Notes: generated by a model not told the origin, from the sequence alone. Shown: positions 1 through 7,776, counted from the first letter of the stretch. The stretch is DNA of 13,475 nucleotides from Methanobacteriota archaeon (GCA_023411115.1 JAEYPF010000004.1:1-13475); one strand, 5' to 3'. Numbers and translations are program-made.

Positions 1-46
1 GGAGAAGTTTTTGAAAATAATGGAAAAATTGTATAATAGCAAATAA
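1..46 (+). other. possible 3' end of an upstream plus-strand gene
   Basis: Two plus-strand frames are open from the window edge. One ends at a TAA at 34-36, the other at a TAA at 44-46. The second reads EKFLKIMEKLYNSK, a charged amphipathic tail that looks like a plausible protein C-terminus. Too little is visible to choose between the frames or to name a family. A gene ending here would lie about 40 bases upstream of the CooT-like gene on the same strand and could share its transcript; no clear TATA box is visible between them. Confidence 0.25.
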
Positions 47-84
47 AAAATTACATTAAAAACATAACTACGAGTGGTGATAAA

Positions 85-264
85 ATGTGCGAATCAACAG
101 TTTACTCAACCGACGGCGATAAGATAATGGAAGATGCATTGTTTATAAAAATTGATGGTGAAAAAATAGAGCTTACAGATATATTAGGCACCAGAAAAGA
201 TATTACTGGAACAATAGTTGAAATTGACCTCGACAAGCATGGAATTTATGTTAAATTAAGTTAA
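85..264 (+). CDS. CooT family small nickel-binding protein
   Basis: This 59-residue protein begins MCESTVYSTDG and continues as short beta-type stretches: FIKIDGEKIELTDILG, ITGTIVEIDL, and HGIYVKLS at the C-terminus. That length and the Met-Cys-Glu start match the CooT family (also annotated as a predicted RNA-binding protein). In the family, Cys2 is the nickel ligand, and CooT of Rhodospirillum rubrum takes part in nickel delivery to CO dehydrogenase. The start is supported by a GGTGAT Shine-Dalgarno at 76-81, three bases before the ATG, the same arrangement used by other genes here. It converges on the mvh operon, whose large subunit needs a Ni-Fe centre, so a nickel-handling role is plausible; that link is inference from proximity only. 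The family call is fairly secure, the physiological partner is not known. Confidence 0.8.
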   Translation: MCESTVYSTDGDKIMEDALFIKIDGEKIELTDILGTRKDITGTIVEIDLDKHGIYVKLS

Positions 265-615
265 TAACCTTTTTTTCAATTATAATCCAAATTCTATTTT
301 TTAGATAAACCTTTTTAGTTTTTGTTAATTAAAGATATTCCTGTATATTAACGTAAGTTAAAGATAAAAAGAATTATTATTTGGCTTATTTTTCAAGTGT
401 ATCCATTAATAAAACTACAATATAAAAATGGGAGTATTTACTGACATCTTATTATATTGTACTTCTAAAATAGCAAATATTTGATTAAATAATGATAATT
501 GAACAGGAAAATTAACCTTAATTAATTTTTAAGTCACATAAAAAATAGCTTCAAATAATAATCTTAGGTAAAAATAAAGTATGTGGGTGGAAAGATCCAC
601 CTTAAAAAAACATTC
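265..615. other. convergent intergenic region, no gene seen
   Basis: This AT-rich stretch lies between the ends of the CooT-like gene and mvhB. T runs at about 269-276 and 309-316 could end the plus-strand transcript. A hairpin at 586-601 probably ends the mvh transcript. The only open frames are tiny and lack a Shine-Dalgarno site. Confidence 0.6.
586..601 (-). terminator. hairpin terminator of the mvh operon
   Basis: A perfect 6-bp stem (GGTGGA with TCCACC, 4-base loop) lies 15 bases past the mvhB stop codon. On the minus strand it is followed by a T-rich run at 570-574. Position and shape suit transcription termination or 3'-end stabilisation of the mvh mRNA. The short gap between stem and T run makes a classic intrinsic mechanism uncertain in an archaeon. 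Confidence 0.5.
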
Positions 616-1818
616 TTATTTTATAGATAATGCTGTGTTTGGACAGTGTTCAACACATTTTTCGCAGAGTACACAGTACCCTTTGATTGGCATTTTCTTG
701 TCGCCTGTGAGTTCCAGCATGTTGTATGGGCATACTTCGATACATTCGCCACATTCATCACAAATTGATGGGCTGAATTCGATTCTATCCCTTTTAACCA
801 TTTCGCCGTTAACTTCTTTGTCGATCTGTGTTACTCTAAGAGCTCCAGTAGGACATGTTGATGCACATGCTCCACATCGGGTACACATTTCGTAAGATTC
901 ACCTGGTTCTACTCTTATAGCTCCAGTAGGACATACTGGGGCACAGCTACCATCAAATATACAGAGTTCTTCGTTTCTAACGAGTCCTTCGTCGGAAGCT
1001 GGTTTTGCAGGTCCAAGTTCGACTTCGAGGTTAATTGCTTCAACTGGGCACATTTTTGCACAAAGTCCACATGCTGCACAGATTTCAGGGAGTTCCACTG
1101 AAAGATCTGCTGCCTTAGCTTCTATAAAGTCACCAGGGCATGCTTCGACACATACGTTACATCCAATACATGCATCTTTATTGAGATCGAATGCTACTAT
1201 GTCTTTAGTCCTTTTGACTGGTTCTTTACCTGAAATGTAAACTGCATTCCATGGGCATGTTTGGGAACATACTCCACATTTGATACATGCGTCTTCATCA
1301 ATGTTGATTACTTCCCCAGTTTCAGAGAGGGTAATAGCGTCTACAGGACATTCTTCTACACACATTCCACAGCCTACACAGCCTGAAATGTATATAGGTC
1401 CGGTGATGTCTTTTTCAATTACTTTAGGTTCTTTGACTCCTTCTATACCAATGACTTCTACTGGACAAACATCCACACATTTCTGGCACATTACACAGAA
1501 TCCATGTAAAGGCATTGTTGTCTGGACTTTTCCTTCATCCATTTTCAGTACATCTGGAGGGCAGACATCTATGCAGTCACCACACTGGTTACATGCTGAA
1601 GGACTAAATACTATGCGAGTTTGAGTTTTGCCTGTGTCCCCAATTGGCATTTCTTCTGCCTTGAGGGCACCTGTTGAACAGGCTGCTACACATTTTGGTT
1701 CGCCAGAACAGAGATCACAGAAAATAACATCTTCAGGTGTTACTGAGATTGCTTCTGTTGGACATACACCCTGACAAGCTCCGCATCTGATACATCCTTC
1801 TTTGTTTACTACTATCAT
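616..1818 (-). CDS. mvhB: MvhB polyferredoxin with twelve cluster motifs
   Basis: MvhB is the polyferredoxin encoded with the F420-non-reducing hydrogenase. It is thought to carry electrons to or from the MvhADG/HdrABC complex in the cytoplasm. The 400 residues are packed with twelve four-cysteine cluster motifs, the count expected for the family, the first at Cys9/12/15/19 and the last at about Cys382-392. Ten have the usual CxxCxxCxxxCP form. The second is stretched (Cys34, 37, 43, 47, no following Pro). The ninth has Asp289 where the second Cys should be (Cys286, Asp289, Cys292, Cys296). The first four motifs and the last four look like copies of one module. It is the last gene of the operon, 23 bases after mvhA, and its own GGGTGA site (1826-1831) supports the ATG. 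Length is close to that of characterised MvhB proteins. Confidence 0.95.
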   Translation of the reverse strand: MIVVNKEGCIRCGACQGVCPTEAISVTPEDVIFCDLCSGEPKCVAACSTGALKAEEMPIGDTGKTQTRIVFSPSACNQCGDCIDVCPPDVLKMDEGKVQTTMPLHGFCVMCQKCVDVCPVEVIGIEGVKEPKVIEKDITGPIYISGCVGCGMCVEECPVDAITLSETGEVINIDEDACIKCGVCSQTCPWNAVYISGKEPVKRTKDIVAFDLNKDACIGCNVCVEACPGDFIEAKAADLSVELPEICAACGLCAKMCPVEAINLEVELGPAKPASDEGLVRNEELCIFDGSCAPVCPTGAIRVEPGESYEMCTRCGACASTCPTGALRVTQIDKEVNGEMVKRDRIEFSPSICDECGECIEVCPYNMLELTGDKKMPIKGYCVLCEKCVEHCPNTALSIK

Positions 1819-1841
1819 TTTTTTTTCACCCTTAAATGGTT

Positions 1842-3260
<1,419 letters not shown>

Positions 3261-4199
3261 TTATTTTCCCTCCTGTTTCCTCATCTTCATAGGTACTAAT
3301 GAAGCTGGAAGTGTAAATGTGTAGAATGTACCTACTACGTCGTCGAGCTGTTCTGCGACTTTTTCTGGGTCAACAGTTTTATCAGCTTCAACACCGAAGT
3401 CAGATCCTATTGCACTTATCATTTTTGCACCTTGATCAAGTACTGCTCCAGTAGGTCCATAGCAACCTCTACAAGGTACAGCTATGCTTGGGCATTCTGC
3501 TCCACAGAGTGAAATTGTTGCAGGTCCCATACATACTACTCCCTGAGTTACTAAACATACATCTTCTTCAGGTTTTCCTAACTCGAACTGCCTTTTAATT
3601 TCATCCATTGCCAGTCCTTCCGGTGGCTTTTCTCTTGGACAAACTTCACATAAGTTTGTTGTTGGTAATTCAATTGGCTCTCCTTTTAATAAAGCCAGTA
3701 TTGCTTCTGCAACAACGTCAGACCTTGGTGGGCATCCTGGTACGTTTAAATCTACATCGATAACTTCACCGAGTGGTCTTACTCTGCTTTCAAATGTAGG
3801 TACTTCTTCATTTGGAATGATACCTTCTGGGTTTACGTTACTTGGACAGTTTATGTAAGCTTCCTGTAAAAGCTCTTCGTTGGTACAAAGGTTTCCGAGT
3901 CCTGGAATTCCTCCATATACTGCACATGTACCGTATGCTATAACGAAATCAGCTTTTTCTCTGATTTTTTCAGCCATTTCATGGTTTTCGTCGTTACGGA
4001 TTCCACCTTCAACGATAGCAACGTTTACTTCTGGAATTTCGTCGTATTTTACATCCATTAAAACAGGGCTGTGTTCAAAGTCTGCAAGTTCCATAACATC
4101 TATAATTGCTTCGTGTATATCTGCAATTGATAAGTGACAACCGGAACATCCAGAGAGCCATGTTGTTAATATTTTAGCCTTTTGACCTTCTTCTGCCAT
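3261..4199 (-). CDS. mvhG: F420-non-reducing hydrogenase small subunit MvhG
   Basis: MvhG is the iron-sulfur small subunit that carries electrons from the Ni-Fe site of MvhA to MvhD. The proximal-cluster ligands appear in family order: SGCSGCH (Cys18, Cys21), GTCAVYGG (Cys92) and NVPGCPP (Cys156). Further cysteines for the medial and distal clusters lie at 184/187 (NLCEVCP), 215 and 223, and in the run at 232/236/243/246 (CGAECP, PCRGCYGP). No Tat signal is present at the N-terminus, so the enzyme is cytoplasmic, as expected for Mvh. The gene starts two bases after the mvhD stop and ends directly against the mvhA ATG, showing tight co-expression of subunits made in equal amounts. At 312 residues it fits the family. 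Confidence 0.97.
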   Translation of the reverse strand: MAEEGQKAKILTTWLSGCSGCHLSIADIHEAIIDVMELADFEHSPVLMDVKYDEIPEVNVAIVEGGIRNDENHEMAEKIREKADFVIAYGTCAVYGGIPGLGNLCTNEELLQEAYINCPSNVNPEGIIPNEEVPTFESRVRPLGEVIDVDLNVPGCPPRSDVVAEAILALLKGEPIELPTTNLCEVCPREKPPEGLAMDEIKRQFELGKPEEDVCLVTQGVVCMGPATISLCGAECPSIAVPCRGCYGPTGAVLDQGAKMISAIGSDFGVEADKTVDPEKVAEQLDDVVGTFYTFTLPASLVPMKMRKQEGK

Positions 4200-4201
4200 G
4201 T

Positions 4202-4645
4202 TTATGCCTCCGCTTCTTCTTCAACTTCTGCTAATTGTGCTTTAAGCGGTGATGGTCCGAGATTTTTGATACGAGCTACCATCATTTTAACTGTTTCTGC
4301 GAATTTTTCTCCTTCTGATGCAGAAATCCAGTCGTGGTATACTCTGTCTCTTCCTATTCCTAAATCATCTACCAGTTTGTAGATCAATCTCATTCTTCTG
4401 TCTAATTTGTAGTTACCTGCGTCGTAGTGGCAGTCACCGTGGTGGCATCCTGCAATTATGACACCGTCAGCGCCTTCCTTGAATGCCTTAAGAACAAATT
4501 GTGGTTCTATACGTCCGGAACACATTACTCGAATTACACGTATGTTCGGAGGGTATTGCATCCTTGCAGTACCTGCTGTGTCTGCTCCACCGTAGGAACA
4601 CCAGTTACAACAAAACATAACGATTTTTATATCATCCTCAGCCAT
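4202..4645 (-). CDS. mvhD: MvhD, [2Fe-2S] subunit linking hydrogenase to Hdr
   Basis: MvhD is the small [2Fe-2S] protein that docks the Mvh hydrogenase onto HdrA of heterodisulfide reductase and relays electrons into the bifurcating flavin. The 147-residue protein shows the characteristic cysteine pattern: FCCNWCSYGGADTAG (Cys12, 13, 16), MCSGR (Cys42) and AGCHHGDCHY (Cys67, Cys72). It is the first gene of the mvhDGAB operon. A strong AAGGAGG site at 4653-4659, seven bases before the ATG, fixes the start. The upstream DNA carries the promoter and a GTAC repeat cluster described separately. The acidic Ala/Glu-rich C-terminus (EEEAEA) is short and of no known role. No hdr genes are in the window. 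Confidence 0.96.
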   Translation of the reverse strand: MAEDDIKIVMFCCNWCSYGGADTAGTARMQYPPNIRVIRVMCSGRIEPQFVLKAFKEGADGVIIAGCHHGDCHYDAGNYKLDRRMRLIYKLVDDLGIGRDRVYHDWISASEGEKFAETVKMMVARIKNLGPSPLKAQLAEVEEEAEA

Positions 4646-4670
4646 AGAGTTTCCTCCTTGCGTTTCTCAA

Positions 4671-4706
4671 TGTACTATTGTACTAATTAGTGTACTATTA
4701 ATGTAC
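4671..4706 (-). promoter_or_regulatory. GTAC palindrome cluster, candidate mvh operator
   Basis: Four GTAC tetramers lie at 4672, 4680, 4692 and 4703. The nonamer TGTACTATT occurs twice, at 4671 and 4691, exactly 20 bases apart or about two helical turns. The centre (4682-4691, ACTAATTAGT) is a perfect palindrome. The cluster sits between a TATA-like box on the minus strand (TTTATAT at 4722-4716) and the mvhD start, across the predicted transcription start near 4694. This is where an archaeal repressor would act. The binding protein is unknown; the function is inferred from symmetry and position. Confidence 0.45.
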
Positions 4707-4715
4707 GTTATATGG

Positions 4716-4722
4716 ATATAAA
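4716..4722 (-). promoter_or_regulatory. candidate TATA box of the mvh operon
   Basis: Read on the minus strand, this is TTTATAT, about 70 bases before the mvhD ATG. That would place the transcription start near 4694 with a leader of roughly 50 bases. A second, weaker candidate (TTTATAC, minus strand, 4737-4731) lies just upstream. The bases preceding the box are not the A-rich BRE usually found, so the choice between the two is uncertain. Confidence 0.35.
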
Positions 4723-4757
4723 GGCACTAAGTATAAAGGTTACTTCTAAGACAATTT

Positions 4758-4774
4758 CGAAAAGTTTATATATA
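4758..4774 (+). promoter_or_regulatory. strong archaeal promoter (BRE + TATA), plus strand
   Basis: CGAAAAG (4758-4764) followed directly by TTTATATAT (4765-4773) is the best BRE/TATA match in the window and is oriented to the right. A start near 4792-4795 is predicted. The next coding region on this strand, sufC, starts about 370 bases further on. The promoter therefore drives either an unusually long sufC leader or a separate non-coding transcript. Confidence 0.5.
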
Positions 4775-4791
4775 ATAACATGGATTTTTGT

Positions 4792-4985
4792 TTCTTAAAC
4801 AAGAGTTATATAAGCCTAAATCCAAATTATATACAATAATTACACTTAAATACAAAATACACCCATAATTTTGTTTCCATTGGATTAAATAGCCAAAATT
4901 AAGGATTTAATTTTCCACTGTAGAAAACTTATTGGCTATACATTAATAATTTTATAACTACATATGCACATTTACAGAATTTTTT
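4792..4985 (+). ncRNA. candidate non-coding RNA or structured sufC leader
   Basis: This gene-free stretch follows the strong plus-strand promoter and ends in a run of six T (4980-4985). It can form a hairpin at 4852-4874 (ACAAAAT with ATTTTGT, 9-base loop). A larger element runs from 4889 to 4939, with an outer stem ATAGCCAA/TTGGCTAT and an inner stem TTTTC/GAAAA. The 8-bp outer stem includes a GCC/GGC core, which is less likely to arise by chance in DNA this AT-rich. I see no known RNA family here and no riboswitch signature. An RNA gene of about 190 bases or a regulatory leader are both possible; transcription is inferred, not shown. Confidence 0.3.
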
Positions 4986-5062
4986 ACACATGCTGGGATG
5001 AATTATATAATAATATGTCGTGACCTGTTTCAAAGACATTATAATTTATTATTTCATCTAAA

Positions 5063-5075
5063 TTAACGCCGTTAA
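5063..5075. promoter_or_regulatory. palindrome upstream of sufC, candidate operator
   Basis: TTAACG-C-CGTTAA is a perfect 6+6 palindrome with one central base. It holds one of the few CG-containing spots of this AT-rich intergenic DNA. It sits just before a TATA-like stretch (about 5085-5096), about 100 bases upstream of sufC. It could bind a dimeric regulator of the suf operon; no regulator is identified. Confidence 0.3.
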
Positions 5076-5162
5076 CTAAAATACATTATTATATATTATT
5101 TAAAACAGATTATAAAGAGTTTAATTAAAAGTAAATTAAAAAAATAAATAATACTAAAAACG

Positions 5163-5927
5163 GTGGTGGTAAAACTGCTACTTGAAATAACTGATTTAGC
5201 TGTTGAAGTTAACGGAAAAGAGATCTTAAGTGATATAGACCTGTATATTGACAAAGGAGAGACTCACGTACTTTTAGGACCCAATGGTTCCGGTAAAAGT
5301 ACTTTATTTATGAGTATACTTGGATTTCCCAAGTACAAAATAACCAGAGGAGAAATTATCTTCAAAGGGGAAGATATAACCAACTTATCCACTACAGAAA
5401 GGGTAAAAAAGGGCATAGGTGTAAGTTTTCAGAATCCGCCGGCAATAAGGGGAGTAAAGCTTAACGACCTCCTTAAAATTGAACATAAAGAAAGTGGTGA
5501 AGAATTAAGTCCAGAAATGACGGAAATTGCCACTAAGCTCAAGCTTGATGAAAGATTCCTGGAAAGAGATGTTAACCTGGGATTTTCAGGAGGAGAAGTG
5601 AAGCGATCAGAAATTTTACAGCTTCTGGCTCAACAACCCGACTTTATAATGTTTGATGAACCAGATTCGGGTGTGGATATTGAAAATGTTGAGCTCCTTG
5701 CAGAAGAAATCCGGGTACTGCTTGATAAAAATAAAAAACCAGGTATGAGAGAGAAATCAGGACTTCTTATAACTCACCTAGGTTATATTTTAAACTTCGT
5801 AGGTGCTGACACTGCCCATGTACTTATGGATGGTAAAATAGCCTGTTCAGGTAATCCAAATGAAATTTTAGAAGACATAAGGAAAGAAGGATTTAAAGGA
5901 TGTGTTGAATGTTGCAGAGTACATTAG
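5163..5927 (+). CDS. sufC: SufC-type Fe-S assembly ATPase
   Basis: SufC is the ABC-type ATPase of the Suf/SMS iron-sulfur assembly scaffold; it drives shape changes in the SufB partner during cluster building. All ABC motifs are present: Walker A (GPNGSGKST), Q-loop (SFQNPP), signature (GFSGGEVKRSEIL), Walker B (FIMFDEPDSGVD) and the H-loop (LLITHLGY). The SGGExKR form of the signature is typical of SufC rather than of transporters. The coordinates use the first in-frame GTG, but no Shine-Dalgarno lies before it. A GGTGGT site at 5162-5170 instead points to CTG at 5175, which would give the usual family start MLLEITDL and a 250-residue protein. It overlaps sufB by 19 bases, so the two are co-translated. 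Its partner and the absence of nearby sufD/sufS/sufE genes fit the minimal archaeal system. Confidence 0.92.
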   Translation: MVVKLLLEITDLAVEVNGKEILSDIDLYIDKGETHVLLGPNGSGKSTLFMSILGFPKYKITRGEIIFKGEDITNLSTTERVKKGIGVSFQNPPAIRGVKLNDLLKIEHKESGEELSPEMTEIATKLKLDERFLERDVNLGFSGGEVKRSEILQLLAQQPDFIMFDEPDSGVDIENVELLAEEIRVLLDKNKKPGMREKSGLLITHLGYILNFVGADTAHVLMDGKIACSGNPNEILEDIRKEGFKGCVECCRVH

Positions 5928-7141
5928 AACGCGCTAAAAAAGCCCAGGAAAAGAAAGCTCTTTATGGAGAAGATATAGACCTGGAAAAATTCATAAAGGA
6001 AGAGGCAGGAGAACATGAACGAGTGGAAAGGGCCAATGAAGTTCCTAAAAGTGTCCAAGATACCTTACTTAAAGTAGGGGTAGACCCAACTGAAAAAGAA
6101 AGGGCAGGTACATTCATTCAGGTAGACCAGAGTGGAGTTTGTACTACTTGTCCTTCTGAAAGTGTTGAAATAATGGGAATGAATGTAGCCCTGGATAAAT
6201 ATGGATGGATTAAAGACTATATGTGGAAAGCCGTAGCTCCTGATGCAGATAAATATACGGCACAAACGGCACTTCGAGAAGCCGAAGAAGGAAGTAGCGG
6301 TTATTTCATAAGATCATTACCTGGTTCCAAGGAAGTGTTCCCATTACAGGCATGTATGTTCATTGGTGATGAGAAAGTAATGCAAACAGCCCACAACATC
6401 ATTATTGCCGAAGAAAATTCTGAACTGCATATTATAACTGGCTGTGCTACTGGAGAGGATGTAAGTTCTGCGCTTCATGTAGGAGTATCTGAGTTTTATC
6501 TTAAAAAAGGAGCCAAAATTACATTCACCATGGTTCACAATTGGGCGGAGCAGGTAGACGTGCGTCCAAGAACAGGGATAATGTGTGGAGATGACTCAAC
6601 TTATATCAGCAACTATATCCTAACTAGTCCAGTTAGAAGTATTCAGTCCTATCCGACAGCATACTGTAGCGGTAAAAATTCTAAAGTGCTATTCCAATCC
6701 ATTCTCGGAGGCCAAAAGGACTCCATATTAGATATGGGATCCCGTGTTATTTTAGAAGGAGAAGGATCAAGCACAGAAATGATTTCAAGGGCAGTTTCCA
6801 AAGATAACTCCCAAGTATATTCTAGAGGTCATTTAGCAGGTCGAATGCATAATACAAAAGGGCATTTAGAATGTCATGGTCTTGTTTTATCTGATGATTC
6901 TATGATCTATGCAGTTCCAGAACTGGAAGGTAGTGCTAAAGATTTAGAGCTATCTCACGAAGCTGCCGTAGGTAAAATAGCAGAAGAAGAAGTTCTATAT
7001 CTAATGTCAAGAGGGCTTACAGAAGAAGAAGCTGCATCCATGATTGTAAGAGGATTCTTAAGCATGGATATAACAGGACTGCCTCAAGAACTTGCAGATG
7101 AAACTAAAAGAATGCTTGATATGAGTTTAAAAGGTATGTAA
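5909..7141 (+). CDS. sufB: SufB/SufD family Fe-S scaffold protein
   Basis: This is the scaffold subunit on which Fe-S clusters are built, working with SufC. The 410-residue protein carries the beta-helix core and C-terminal region of the SufB/SufD family (about residues 290-385, RGHLAGRMHNTKG to EEEVLYLMSRGLT). The cysteine in HLECHG (Cys322) and the histidine in ELSHEAAVGKI (His350) lie where bacterial SufB/SufD carry residues needed for cluster assembly. An N-terminal CTTC pair (Cys78, Cys81) after VDQSG and a highly charged first 60 residues distinguish it from bacterial SufB. With only SufC beside it, the pair matches the two-gene SMS-type system of methanogens. The ATG lies inside the sufC end. 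A second TTEEEAA-type helical stretch near residue 375 is the family's SufB C-terminal signature. Confidence 0.92.
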   Translation: MLQSTLERAKKAQEKKALYGEDIDLEKFIKEEAGEHERVERANEVPKSVQDTLLKVGVDPTEKERAGTFIQVDQSGVCTTCPSESVEIMGMNVALDKYGWIKDYMWKAVAPDADKYTAQTALREAEEGSSGYFIRSLPGSKEVFPLQACMFIGDEKVMQTAHNIIIAEENSELHIITGCATGEDVSSALHVGVSEFYLKKGAKITFTMVHNWAEQVDVRPRTGIMCGDDSTYISNYILTSPVRSIQSYPTAYCSGKNSKVLFQSILGGQKDSILDMGSRVILEGEGSSTEMISRAVSKDNSQVYSRGHLAGRMHNTKGHLECHGLVLSDDSMIYAVPELEGSAKDLELSHEAAVGKIAEEEVLYLMSRGLTEEEAASMIVRGFLSMDITGLPQELADETKRMLDMSLKGM

Positions 7142-7263
7142 TAACCATAAACTCACTTATTTTACTTTTAAATATTTTTTATTTTTTTAGATCAAAACTA
7201 TTTTAGAGTTGTTATTTTTAGATTATTTTATAAAAAAATATTAATTCCAAAATACATAAAATA
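7142..7263. other. sufB-fae intergenic region with T-run terminator and fae promoter
   Basis: T runs at about 7173-7178 and 7183-7189 probably end the sufCB transcript. A TATA-like TTTTATAAA at about 7226-7234, preceded by AT-rich DNA, would place a transcription start near 7255, shortly before fae. No open frame is seen here. Confidence 0.35.
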
Positions 7264-7278
7264 ATGAGAGGTAATATT

Positions 7279-7776
7279 ATGTATTTAAATGGAGAAGCAC
7301 GGGTTGGAGAAGAAATTGAGGTTGCGCATGTAGATCTCTTAATAGGAGACAAAGAAGGACCTGTTGGGCAAGCATTTGCTAGTGCTCTTGCAAATCAAAT
7401 GGAAAAACACACTCCTCTTTTTGCAATAATAGCGCCCAATCTTACGGCAAAACCAGTGACATTGATATCGCCTAAGGTTACACTTAAAAGAAATGAAGAT
7501 GTTTTGAGAATATTTGGACCTGCACAGAAGGCTGTGGCCATGGCTGTTGTGGACTCGGTATTTGAAGAAACTATTCCTGAAAAGATAGTTGAAGATATCT
7601 GTATAATATGTGGTATTTTCATACATCCTGCAGCTAAAGACTATGATAAGATATATAGATACAACTACGAAGCTACAAAATTAGCCATAAGAAGAGCATT
7701 TACCAAGGAACCTTCCATTGATGAAATTCTAAATGAAAAAGATTCTGTTGTTCATCCTTTTTACAAAGGACCTTAA
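7279..7776 (+). CDS. fae: formaldehyde-activating enzyme
   Basis: Fae condenses formaldehyde with tetrahydromethanopterin to give methylene-H4MPT. The 165-residue protein matches the family from end to end: GEARVGEE, then VAHVDLLIG with the catalytic-site histidine (His17), AIIAPNLTAKP, FGPAQKAVAMAV, GIFIHPAA, YNYEATKLAIRRA and the closing HPFYKGP. Fae is short and usually 160-170 residues, so it is complete. An ATG at 7264 is also in frame, but the GAGAGG site lies just after it and six bases before the ATG at 7279, so the later start is preferred. There is no fused hexulose-6-phosphate synthase domain. In a methanogen, Fae may capture formaldehyde from pentose-forming or detoxification reactions and pass it to the methanogenic C1 pool; that role here is inference. 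It is a single gene between the suf pair and a convergent cobY operon. Confidence 0.93.
   Translation: MYLNGEARVGEEIEVAHVDLLIGDKEGPVGQAFASALANQMEKHTPLFAIIAPNLTAKPVTLISPKVTLKRNEDVLRIFGPAQKAVAMAVVDSVFEETIPEKIVEDICIICGIFIHPAAKDYDKIYRYNYEATKLAIRRAFTKEPSIDEILNEKDSVVHPFYKGP

Noticed and set aside
428..484. 18-codon frame (MGVFTDILLY...) in the cooT-mvhB gap
   Set aside because: No Shine-Dalgarno site, very short, and in AT-rich DNA where such frames arise by chance.
581..895. Open frame on the plus strand opposite mvhB, and similar ones opposite mvhA, mvhG, mtrH and marker 14
   Set aside because: They are antisense to strongly supported genes, rich in Ser/His/Cys from reverse-read cluster motifs, and have no ribosome site or recognisable family.
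4671..4706. Reading the GTAC cluster as a NikR site because of the nearby nickel enzyme
   Set aside because: The repeats do not resemble the GTATGA-N16-TCATAC type operator; the regulator is left open.
4998..5066. 22-codon frame (MNYIIICRDL...) in the mvhD-sufC gap
   Set aside because: No ribosome site and low-complexity composition; kept as intergenic DNA.
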